This document shows, in pieces, positions 1-5,984 of a stretch of 7,600 nucleotides of DNA. Below the pieces are notes generated by a model. That model had not been told where the DNA came from, searched no databases, and was given only the letters and a program-made list of their open reading frames with translations. Position 1 is the stretch's first letter. Every line of letters begins with the position of its first letter. Both the position numbers and the translations under genes were made by a program. Source of the stretch: Myxococcales bacterium (GTDB lineage Bacteria > Myxococcota_A > Polyangia > Polyangiales > Houyiibacteriaceae); contig CP070650.1 of assembly GCA_020354595.1 (NCBI GenBank), positions 2,670,526-2,678,125 on the forward strand, written 5' to 3'.

Positions 1-65
1 ACGAACACGAAGCGCATGGACATCTGCGGTAGCATCTGGCCGGGTTTGGAGGCAAGGTGGGAGCC
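1..65. other. Left-edge leader of ggt, possibly with the tail of an upstream gene
   Basis: In the ggt frame the first bases read EHEAHGHLR and then a TAG stop at 30-32, so an upstream plus-strand gene could end here. The fragment is too short to identify and its codons are not strongly GC3-biased. The minus strand is also open leftward from an ATG near 31-33, so a divergent gene is equally possible. The stretch AAGGTGG at 54-60 resembles a Shine-Dalgarno site, is 5 nt before the ATG at 66, and decides the ggt start. Confidence 0.3.
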
Positions 66-1775
66 ATGGTTCGCAAGGTTTCGATGCTGTTCTGGGCCGT
101 TTCCGCTCTTCTCGTCACGGGTTTGGCGATCGGCTCGTCACCCGAGCACGCCTCCGTATTCGCGATCGATGCGGTCGCCGCCGACCACTTCGAGGCGTCC
201 AAGGCTGGAGCCGAGGTGCTGGCGGCTGGTGGCAACGCCGCCGATGCGGCCGCGGCGACCATGCTCGCTCTCGGGGTGGTCAACCCGGCGAGCAGCGGTC
301 TCGGCGGGGGCGGATTCGCGCTCTACTATTGCGCCAAGGACGGTTCGCTCACGTTTCTCGACTTCCGCGAGCGCGCGCCACGCGCCTCGCATCAAGCGAT
401 GTTCGACATCGAAGGCGAGCAACCACCCGGACCTGCCAGCGCGCCATCACAGCTTGGCGGTCTTGCCGCCGGGGTACCCGGAGAGCCGGCGGGCATCGAG
501 GCGCTGGTCCGCCGCTTCGGCAAGCTCGCGCTGAGCGATGTGGTCGCGCCTGCGCTTCGCTTGGCGGAGGAAGGCTTCCAAGTGAGCGAGGCATTGGCGC
601 GCATGGGACAAGTCTTCGGAGCTCAGCTTCGACAAGACACGGTGATGTCGAAGTGGGACCTTCGGCCCGGCGCGGTTCTTCGAAGACCCGACCTTGCCCG
701 CGTGCTTCGCGCCTTCGCGGACGAGGGCGCCGCAGTGATCTACGGCGGGGTCATCGGCAAAGAGATGGTGACGTCCGTCCAGGCACACGGCGGGGTCATG
801 ACGTTGGCCGACCTCTACGCCTATCGAGTGAGGACCCGGGCGCCGCTCGAAGTCGAGGCGTTCGGTCATCGGTGGGTAACGGCGCCGCCTCCGAGCGCCG
901 GCGGCTTCACGATGATTCAAAGCCTCTCCATCCTCGAGAGGGCCGTTGGGCCAAACCCGAGCTACGGGGCGCCGCTCCTTCACGCGATGGCGGAATCTTG
1001 GAAAGGGCCGTTTCTCGATCGACAACGCTACTTCGGCGACCCGGACCAGGTGATCTTGCCCGTGGCCAGCATGCTCGAGCCATCTCGAGTCGAAAAGCGC
1101 GCGAAGTTAGCAGGCGGCGAACGAGCGCGGCCGAGCAGCGACTACGACTTCCCGGTGGAGTGGACGAAGACGAACGCCACCACACCCGACAATGCGGGCA
1201 CGTCTCATCTGTGCGTCGTCGACGGCGAAGGCAACGTCGCCTCCGTCACGACCACGGTGAATCTCCCTTTCGGCGCGCGCTTCACGGGGGGAGGCATCGT
1301 CATGAACGACGAGATGGACGATTTCTCGCGAGGCGGTGGCGAGGCGAACGCATTCGGTCTCGTAGGGGGTCATCGAAACCTGCCGGGCCCGTTCAAGCGG
1401 CCCGTGTCGACCATGTCACCCACCATCGTGCTGAGAGATGGCGAGCCGGCTCTTTGTGCTGGCGCGTCGGGTGGCAGCCGGATCGTGACCGCCACGCAGC
1501 AGGTCGCGATGAACGTCCTCTTGCACGGTATGACAGCAAGTGACGCGGTCGCGGCGCCGCGCATTCACCACCAAGGAATCCCCGAAGCGCTTAGGGTCGA
1601 AGAGGTCGCGCCTCTACCGCCCGAGCTTCGAGACGCTCTGGTCGCGCGCGGCCACACCATCAAACCGATCCACAACGTCGCCAACGTGCAGGCGATCCAG
1701 ATCGAGCAAGGCCCCGAGCGTCGTCTCCACGCCGCGAGCGATCCCCGCAAAGGAGGGCGCCCAGCCGGGCGCTAG
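66..1775 (+). CDS. ggt: Gamma-glutamyltranspeptidase (glutathione hydrolase), exported
   Basis: This Ntn-hydrolase cuts the gamma-glutamyl bond of glutathione and related peptides by hydrolysis or transpeptidation, normally in the periplasm. The 569-aa length is usual for the family (about 580 in E. coli). Residues 1-25 form a Sec-type signal (Arg3/Lys4, then a hydrophobic stretch). Conserved blocks include EASKAGAEVLAAGGNAADAA, GLGGGGF (78-84), DFRERAP with substrate Arg101, and the autocleavage/catalytic Thr379 in AGTSHLCVVD, giving a 191-residue small subunit. Also present are MDDFS with Asp418/419, PVSTMSPT (Ser448; Thr449 where E. coli has Ser) and the oxyanion glycines 469-470 in SGGSRI. 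The 419-446 stretch, FGLVGGHRN, matches the lid-loop region of the E. coli type. A GTG at 57 in frame is the alternative start (+3 residues). ATG 66 is preferred for its ribosome site and signal peptide. The 3' end overlaps the convergent gene by 4 bp. Confidence 0.95.
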   Translation: MVRKVSMLFWAVSALLVTGLAIGSSPEHASVFAIDAVAADHFEASKAGAEVLAAGGNAADAAAATMLALGVVNPASSGLGGGGFALYYCAKDGSLTFLDFRERAPRASHQAMFDIEGEQPPGPASAPSQLGGLAAGVPGEPAGIEALVRRFGKLALSDVVAPALRLAEEGFQVSEALARMGQVFGAQLRQDTVMSKWDLRPGAVLRRPDLARVLRAFADEGAAVIYGGVIGKEMVTSVQAHGGVMTLADLYAYRVRTRAPLEVEAFGHRWVTAPPPSAGGFTMIQSLSILERAVGPNPSYGAPLLHAMAESWKGPFLDRQRYFGDPDQVILPVASMLEPSRVEKRAKLAGGERARPSSDYDFPVEWTKTNATTPDNAGTSHLCVVDGEGNVASVTTTVNLPFGARFTGGGIVMNDEMDDFSRGGGEANAFGLVGGHRNLPGPFKRPVSTMSPTIVLRDGEPALCAGASGGSRIVTATQQVAMNVLLHGMTASDAVAAPRIHHQGIPEALRVEEVAPLPPELRDALVARGHTIKPIHNVANVQAIQIEQGPERRLHAASDPRKGGRPAGR

Positions 1776-1789
1776 CGAAAGCCCGCTAG
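1757..1789. terminator. Interlocking inverted repeats over the convergent stop codons
   Basis: Two perfect inverted repeats meet here. The first is GCGCCC-AGCC-GGGCGC (1757-1772). The second is CTAGCG, a 6-nt loop, then CGCTAG (1772-1789). They share base 1772 and enclose both stop codons. A third, exclusive pairing (GGGC 1767-1770 with GCCC 1781-1784) is also possible. No T-run follows on either strand, so this is not a classical intrinsic terminator. It may act as a bidirectional end-of-transcript or RNA-stabilising structure. All of it is coding, so chance in GC-rich sequence cannot be excluded. Confidence 0.35.
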
Positions 1790-2266
1790 ATACTCATTCA
1801 CCAGGGCAGCGTTCTTTGCGTATTGCTCACGGGTGCTCGCCAGTAGATAGGCTTCGATCAGTCGCCCGATCCCGCGCACGTCAGCGCCGATCTCGATCGT
1901 CACTCGACGCTCGCACTGCCACTCGGACACCGGCTCGACGACCACGCTGCCCGAAGCGCGGATCCGATCGTGCAACGTCGAAGGAATGACGCGGAACTCG
2001 TAACGCTCCGCTTGGGAGTAGAACGTACCCTCCTCGACGTAACTGAACCGCTCGCCGAGCACTCTCGCGAGTGGGCGCGGCATCTGCTGCCCAGGCGACA
2101 CCCGTGCCCTTCGATAGCCCGTTTCGGGGTTCCACTCTTGTAGCTCATACTCGAAGCCGAGGCCCTCATAGAGGTAGTGGTTGAAATCCTCGCTTCGAAA
2201 GATCCGCTCACAGAATTCCGACTCGGAGCAATCCAGCAGTTGCCGGAGCGCAAGACTCTTCGCCAT
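1772..2266 (-). CDS. START/SRPBCC-like small protein, DUF2505-like, function unknown
   Basis: This 164-aa soluble protein has no signal peptide or membrane segment. Its plan suggests a helix-grip (SRPBCC/START) lipid- or ligand-binding fold. An N-terminal segment (FCERIFRSEDFNHYLYEGLG, about 18-37) resembles the first helix. Alternating beta-like stretches follow, with RPLARVLGERFSYVEEGTFY around 64-83. The end is a long helix, GIGRLIEAYLLASTREQYAK..VNEYL, of the kind closing DUF2505 and VASt proteins. That assignment comes from sequence pattern alone and is tentative. The ATG lies 2 bp after the stop of the upstream PP2C gene, so the two are one transcription unit, probably translationally coupled; the only ribosome-site hint is a weak ACGGA inside the PP2C 3' end. 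Its stop codon overlaps that of convergent ggt. No ligand can be named. Confidence 0.8.
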   Translation of the reverse strand: MAKSLALRQLLDCSESEFCERIFRSEDFNHYLYEGLGFEYELQEWNPETGYRRARVSPGQQMPRPLARVLGERFSYVEEGTFYSQAERYEFRVIPSTLHDRIRASGSVVVEPVSEWQCERRVTIEIGADVRGIGRLIEAYLLASTREQYAKNAALVNEYLAGFR

Positions 2267-2268
2267 GA

Positions 2269-3039
2269 CTATTCCGTGATCTGCACGAGGACGACCGTGA
2301 TGTTGTCCTCGCCGCCGTTTTGGTTGGCTTCACTCACCAACGCCTTGGCCGCCCATTCGATGTCCCCTCTCGACGTTCGTACGATGTCGAGGATGCGATT
2401 GTCACCGACCATCCCGTTCAAGCCATCGGAGCAAAGCACGTATGTGTCGCCCGCTTCGACGCTGTCCAAACACACGTCGACCGCCACCGCGTCCTGCATC
2501 CCGAGAGCGCGCGTGATGACGTTGCTCGGCAGGCGTTCCTTCTGCGCGTCGCTCAGATTCGGCATGACGAGTAGGTAATCGTTCAGGAGGGAGTGGTCAC
2601 GCGTGAGTTGCGTGATTGCTCCCGAACGAATCCGGTACGCGCGACTGTCGCCAACATGAGCGATGTGTATCTTGCGGTCGCTGCGGTCGAAGAGCGCCCC
2701 GACGATGGTCGTTCCCATGCCCTGCACCGATCGGTTCCGAATCGACGCTTGGAAGATGCGCTGGTTGGCCAACTTGACCGCGGAGACGAGGCGATACTGC
2801 TCGGCGGTAAGCTCCGAGTCCTCGCCAGTCTGCCACTGCGCGTCGTCGTCGACATCGGTGGCGTCGAAGAACGACTTGATCTCCGCGGTGGCCATACGGC
2901 TCGCGATGTCGCCCGCTCGGTGACCCCCCATTCCATCGGCGACGACGAAGAGCCGGTGTTCCGACAGGATGCAGAAGCTGTCTTCGTTGTGCTCTCGTTG
3001 GAGTCCGACGTCAGAGAGCCCTGCGGCAGTGAAATTCAT
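2269..3039 (-). CDS. PP2C-family Ser/Thr protein phosphatase (Stp1/IreP type)
   Basis: This metal-dependent phosphatase removes phosphate from Ser/Thr residues in the cytoplasm, usually opposing Hanks-type kinases. The 256-aa length is a bare catalytic domain with no membrane or sensor extension. All bacterial PP2C motifs are present in order: SDVGLQREHNEDS (9-21), VADGMGGHRAG with metal ligands Asp35/Gly36, MGTT, AHVGDSRAYR, LTRDHS, VITRALG, LCSDGL with Asp205, and GGEDNITVV with Asp245. It should therefore be active. It is followed after 2 bp by the START-like gene. The upstream transglycosylase gene is on the same strand, 111 bp away, so its own promoter is possible. AAGGG lies about 13 nt before the ATG, a rather long spacing. 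No kinase gene is in the window, so the partner is unknown. Confidence 0.97.
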   Translation of the reverse strand: MNFTAAGLSDVGLQREHNEDSFCILSEHRLFVVADGMGGHRAGDIASRMATAEIKSFFDATDVDDDAQWQTGEDSELTAEQYRLVSAVKLANQRIFQASIRNRSVQGMGTTIVGALFDRSDRKIHIAHVGDSRAYRIRSGAITQLTRDHSLLNDYLLVMPNLSDAQKERLPSNVITRALGMQDAVAVDVCLDSVEAGDTYVLCSDGLNGMVGDNRILDIVRTSRGDIEWAAKALVSEANQNGGEDNITVVLVQITE

Positions 3040-3150
3040 GAGCGTTCAGGCGCCCTTTGCATGGGGCGGTCCCATCTATTGGCCTTCCGTCCACCCGCAG
3101 GCAACCCAAATCGTCCCGGATCGTCTACGGAAGCGACCGCAGCCAGCAAA
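3040..3150. promoter_or_regulatory. Spacer upstream of the PP2C gene with short repeats
   Basis: The 111 bp between the transglycosylase stop and the PP2C start hold two small symmetric elements. One is an imperfect tandem repeat with a 10-bp period, CCAAATCGTC/CCGGATCGTC (3106-3125, 8 of 10 identical), about one helical turn apart. The other is a perfect 5+5 inverted repeat, ATGGG-N5-CCCAT (3061-3075). On the minus strand, TTGCCT and ATAGAT are 19 bp apart and are a weak promoter candidate. No T-tailed terminator for the transglycosylase gene is seen. Confidence 0.25.
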
Positions 3151-5265
3151 TCAAGGGTTAACGAACCGGGGCAGTCGCGGCCATTCGGACCCGGGATCGT
3201 CGAGGTAAGCATAACGCGCATAGTGGGTGCTCACACGCCGGACATAGTTACGGGTTTCGTTGAAGGGGATCCGCTCTACGAAACGGTCGAGCTCCATCTT
3301 GCCGCTTTCGGCGAGCCAACGCCGCACGCGACCCTTGCCGGCGTTGTACGCCGCGATACTCAAGGGGTACACCCGGTCGAGCTCTTCGGCCAACGCGGCC
3401 ATCTCCTTGAGCCCAAGCGCGATGTTGGTTTCAGGATCGCGCAGGGCGTGGCGGGTCATCTGGCGGCCACTCAGCTTCGTCGCCAGCTCCGGCATGACTT
3501 GCATCAAGCCGACCGCTCCAGCACGGCTGACGACTTCGGGTTGGAACCCACTCTCTTGCCGCATCGTCGCGTAGACGAGCGCGCGCGGTAACTCACCACG
3601 ATGCTCGTCTACGATCGAAAGCCACGGCATGGGATACGCTGCGTCCCACCACCAACGGTGCTCCGAAGGGTCGCTTTGGATAAAAGCCATGCGTCGGCGT
3701 GCGGTGCGCAATGCCTCGCGATACGCACCCGCATCGCGATAGAGCCGCGCGAGGAGCGGGATGCGCTGCGGTTTCGGGAACGGTGCGACGAGCGAGCTTT
3801 CGTGCGCGCTCAGCCAGCGAATCCCCTCGACGTCCAAACCGAGGCGATGGTAGGCTTCGAACGTCTCGGGCAACGGCAGGAACCGCTCCGGAACCTCGGT
3901 CGAGCCAGGCGATGAAGGGTCTTCAAACGGGGCGGGCGGCGTGATCTTGAGCCTCTTCAAACGGCTCGCAGCCAACACGGCATACCAGTGCAACGGCTCC
4001 ACCCCGATCGCGTTTCGGTACGCCTCCACGGCTTTCGGTCCGCGCCGATACGCGCGGCCGAGCCAGTAGTGGCCACGAGCCACGTCCATCGAGGTCGTGG
4101 TGAGCTTCGAATACTGGGAGAGATAGCGCGCGGCGCGCGCGTAACGCCGCGTCTCGAACGCACGAAACCCGAGCTCCCAAAGCGCCGCGCGCCGCCAGCG
4201 CCCATGAACCTGGGACTTGCCGCGCACCAGCCGCTCCATCTGCTTTTCGCCATTGGCACGGCCGAGTCGAATCTCGAGCCAGGCAGCGAGGAAGCGTGCT
4301 TCGGGCGCGCGCTTGCTTCTCGGGTAGTGCCGCGCGAAACGCCGGTACGCAGTGATGGCGCGCGCGTCCTTGTCTGCACGGGACAATGCGCGAGCCGAGT
4401 GAAACGCATCCTCGACCTCGTGCGGCCCGCCGAGTAGCGCGGATTGGCGCAGCACGCGTGCCGCGTCGAGATAACGCGTGCGCATTCGAAAAAGAGCCAT
4501 GCCGTAAACGTGATGCCAACGCGCATTCAGCGCCGCGTCGTCCGCGACGTCGATCGATTCGAGCTCGCGCACCGCCCTGTCGAAACGGCGAGCGTCCATG
4601 AGCTCTTCGGCGCGCCCGATACGGTCGGCGGCGCTCGGCGCGGCTCGCTCCTCGAGCCTGCGGGCGACCCACTGCTGCCCCGGTTGGACGGCCGCTTTCC
4701 ACGCGCCGAGGGCCGCATTTCGTGCATCTTCGGTTCGCCCGAGCTCTACGTAGACATCGGACAGCAAAGCGAGCAGCGCGACACGATTGGCGAGGGTCCC
4801 TTTGCGACGGGTCAACCGCGCGAGCTCTTCGGCGGCGATTTCGAACTCGTCCATTTGAACCGCGCAATCGGCGGCCACCGCGCGGTCACGCCGAGTGACG
4901 GTGATCTCGCTCGAAGCCGCGCCGAGCAGAATGGGGCGCGCCTCCTCACACCGTCCACAACGGGCCGCCGCCCGGGCCCACTGGCGCAACGAGTCCGCGC
5001 GCATTGGCTCGGGCAACGTCGACGGCGTCTGGGCCAATGCTTCCATGGCGTCACACGGCCGGCCGGTGGCGAGCAGCAGCCGACCTTTCAAGTAGCGCAG
5101 GCCATCTTCGTCTTGCGTTTCTTCGGAAAGCGCCGCGATTGCATCGAGCGCTCCTTGATCGTCGCCTGTCCTGACGAGCGACGCGACGCGCTCCAAACCG
5201 CCCTCGGCCAGCGCCAAAGCACAGACCAGCCAAATGCCCGATGCCCCCAACCAGAAATGCCGCAA
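3151..5265 (-). CDS. slt: Soluble lytic murein transglycosylase, Slt70-like
   Basis: This periplasmic enzyme cleaves the MurNAc-GlcNAc bond of peptidoglycan, leaving a 1,6-anhydro end. It has 704 aa (E. coli Slt70 about 645). A Sec signal ends near ALALA-EGG (residue 20); Cys15 is not in a good lipobox. Residues about 25-450 are alpha-helical TPR-like repeats (for example YWLGRAYRRGPKAVEAYRNA, then HWYAVLAASRL), as in the Slt70 ring-shaped U domain. A linker domain follows, then the SLT domain at about 560-685. There, catalytic Glu571 is in MRQESGF, followed by GLMQVMPELA, AAYNAGKG (639-644; Lys where Pro is common) and ETRNYV (670-675). The start is a TTG: an in-frame TAG lies 5 codons upstream and no ATG precedes the signal. 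No good Shine-Dalgarno site is visible. It diverges from the lipoprotein gene and is followed on the same strand by the PP2C gene. Confidence 0.93.
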   Translation of the reverse strand: MRHFWLGASGIWLVCALALAEGGLERVASLVRTGDDQGALDAIAALSEETQDEDGLRYLKGRLLLATGRPCDAMEALAQTPSTLPEPMRADSLRQWARAAARCGRCEEARPILLGAASSEITVTRRDRAVAADCAVQMDEFEIAAEELARLTRRKGTLANRVALLALLSDVYVELGRTEDARNAALGAWKAAVQPGQQWVARRLEERAAPSAADRIGRAEELMDARRFDRAVRELESIDVADDAALNARWHHVYGMALFRMRTRYLDAARVLRQSALLGGPHEVEDAFHSARALSRADKDARAITAYRRFARHYPRSKRAPEARFLAAWLEIRLGRANGEKQMERLVRGKSQVHGRWRRAALWELGFRAFETRRYARAARYLSQYSKLTTTSMDVARGHYWLGRAYRRGPKAVEAYRNAIGVEPLHWYAVLAASRLKRLKITPPAPFEDPSSPGSTEVPERFLPLPETFEAYHRLGLDVEGIRWLSAHESSLVAPFPKPQRIPLLARLYRDAGAYREALRTARRRMAFIQSDPSEHRWWWDAAYPMPWLSIVDEHRGELPRALVYATMRQESGFQPEVVSRAGAVGLMQVMPELATKLSGRQMTRHALRDPETNIALGLKEMAALAEELDRVYPLSIAAYNAGKGRVRRWLAESGKMELDRFVERIPFNETRNYVRRVSTHYARYAYLDDPGSEWPRLPRFVNP

Positions 5266-5301
5266 TACGAAAGGAATCTACCACTCTTTGGCGGGCACGC
5301 A

Positions 5302-5327
5302 GCCACGGAGCGGCCGAGCCCCGTGGC
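5302..5327. repeat. Inverted repeat, 7-bp arms, in the divergent spacer
   Basis: GCCACGG (5302-5308) is matched perfectly by CCGTGGC (5321-5327) across a 12-nt spacer. It lies 37 bp upstream of the transglycosylase start, a position suited to an operator or a leader hairpin. No regulator family is recognised from it. Confidence 0.4.
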
Positions 5328-5334
5328 GACGAAG

Positions 5335-5363
5335 CCCCGCAGCAACGCAGTTGCTTTACGGGG
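5335..5363. repeat. Two-tier hairpin in the divergent spacer
   Basis: A perfect inner stem AGCAAC-GCA-GTTGCT (5341-5355) is enclosed by CCCCG (5335-5339) and CGGGG (5359-5363), with an internal bulge of 1 and 3 bases. It lies midway between the two divergent starts. No T-run follows and no gene ends here, so a regulatory role is likelier than termination. Confidence 0.4.
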
Positions 5364-5387
5364 TGAAGTCGCTCCGCGGTGGGACGA

Positions 5388-5417
5388 TTGGCGATCGCTT
5401 CATGCGTCCCGTATGCT
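5388..5417 (+). promoter_or_regulatory. Candidate promoter of the lipoprotein gene
   Basis: TTGGCG (5388-5393) and TATGCT (5412-5417) are 18 bp apart, each 4 of 6 to the sigma-70 consensus. Transcription would begin near 5424, giving a leader of only about 6 nt before ATG 5430. That agrees with the absence of a Shine-Dalgarno site. Weak hexamers in GC-rich DNA can occur by chance. Confidence 0.25.
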
Positions 5418-5429
5418 CCGCCGCTGACG

Positions 5430-5918
5430 ATGCGACTTGCGACTATCTTATTGCTCGCTGGGATGGCGATCATCGGGTGCAGGCAGAACATCGGGGACGC
5501 CTGCGGGGGCTCCGCGGACTGCTCAGTCACCGGCGAGCGGCAGTGCGACTTGGCCCAGCCGGGCGGCTACTGCACGGTGTTTTCCTGCGACCCCGACACC
5601 TGTCCACAAGGCGCATGTGTCGAGTGGCGATTCGTCCCCAGCCGGACGGCGGAGACCTGGTGCATGAAGACGTGCGACGCCGATAGTTGGTGCCGAAGGG
5701 AGTACTGGTGCGTGTTTCCGAGCGAGATCAACGTCGCTGGCGAGTGGGAAGCCGATCTTCCCTTCGACGAGCGAGCGGCGCGGATCATCGACCTCAACGA
5801 GAACAAGGCGTCCGCGAAGATCTGCACGGCCCTGTCCGCTGAGCCGCCCGATGAGTCGGTGCGCAACGCCGAGCCGCCGGTGGCTTCGGAGTACGAAGGC
5901 TTCGACGGCGGCATCTAG
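5430..5918 (+). CDS. Cysteine-rich secreted lipoprotein of unknown function
   Basis: This is a 162-aa predicted lipoprotein. The start is set by its signal: MRLATILLLAGMAIIGC gives lipobox I-I-G-C with lipidated Cys17. An in-frame GTG at 5379 would add 17 residues and spoil the signal. No Asp follows Cys17 (it is Arg18), so the E. coli inner-membrane retention signal is absent and outer-membrane placement is possible. The mature part has 12 further cysteines at 25, 31, 39, 48, 53, 58, 63, 78, 82, 88, 94 and 122, enough for six disulfides. They sit in motifs such as GDACGGSADC, PGGYCTVFSCDPDTCPQGAC and WCMKTCDADSWC. The C-terminal 40 residues are acidic and low in structure. Similar proteins are common in Sandaracinaceae-type myxobacteria, as I recall, without known function. 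No haem (CxxCH) motif is present. It is 56 bp upstream of the permease genes on the same strand. Confidence 0.78.
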   Translation: MRLATILLLAGMAIIGCRQNIGDACGGSADCSVTGERQCDLAQPGGYCTVFSCDPDTCPQGACVEWRFVPSRTAETWCMKTCDADSWCRREYWCVFPSEINVAGEWEADLPFDERAARIIDLNENKASAKICTALSAEPPDESVRNAEPPVASEYEGFDGGI

Positions 5919-5953
5919 CGGAAGTCGCCGCTAAACCGACGGGTAGCCGGTTT
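5916..5953. repeat. Two abutting inverted repeats after the lipoprotein stop
   Basis: The first is TAGCGG-AAGTCG-CCGCTA (5916-5933), a perfect 6-bp stem whose left arm begins with the stop codon TAG. The second is AAACCG, a 9-nt loop, CGGTTT (5933-5953), also perfect and sharing base 5933. Only three T residues end the second stem, so an efficient intrinsic terminator is doubtful. They may attenuate read-through from the lipoprotein gene into the permease genes. Confidence 0.4.
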
Positions 5954-5967
5954 GCGGGTACTATCGG

Positions 5968-5984
5968 CCGGAGAATGTCTCCGG
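5968..5984 (+). promoter_or_regulatory. Perfect palindromic hairpin with the permease ATG in its loop
   Basis: CCGGAGA (5968-5974) and TCTCCGG (5978-5984) are exact reverse complements flanking ATG (5975-5977). The only Shine-Dalgarno-like bases, GGAG (5970-5973), are inside the left arm and only 1 nt from the ATG. Upstream, TACTAT (5959-5964) resembles a -10 box without a clear -35. The site could be an operator near the transcription start or an RNA hairpin controlling initiation. Confidence 0.4.

Noticed and set aside
329..1543. 404-aa open frame on the plus strand inside ggt
   Set aside because: Arg/Ser-rich translation with no domain; it is an out-of-frame shadow of a clearly conserved gene in GC-rich DNA.
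2593..3591. 332-aa open frame on the plus strand opposite PP2C and Slt
   Set aside because: It runs antisense across two well-supported genes and their spacer, and resembles no family.
5251..5265. Lipoprotein signal for the transglycosylase (Cys15)
   Set aside because: The residues before Cys15 are W-L-V, which do not fit the lipobox; ALALA-EGG is a better signal peptidase I site.
4444..5427. 327-aa open frame on the plus strand opposite the transglycosylase
   Set aside because: Antisense shadow of the Slt helical repeats; low-complexity Arg-rich translation.
5430..5918. Multihaem cytochrome reading of the Cys-rich lipoprotein
   Set aside because: There is no CxxCH motif, and the mature protein has no histidine next to any cysteine.
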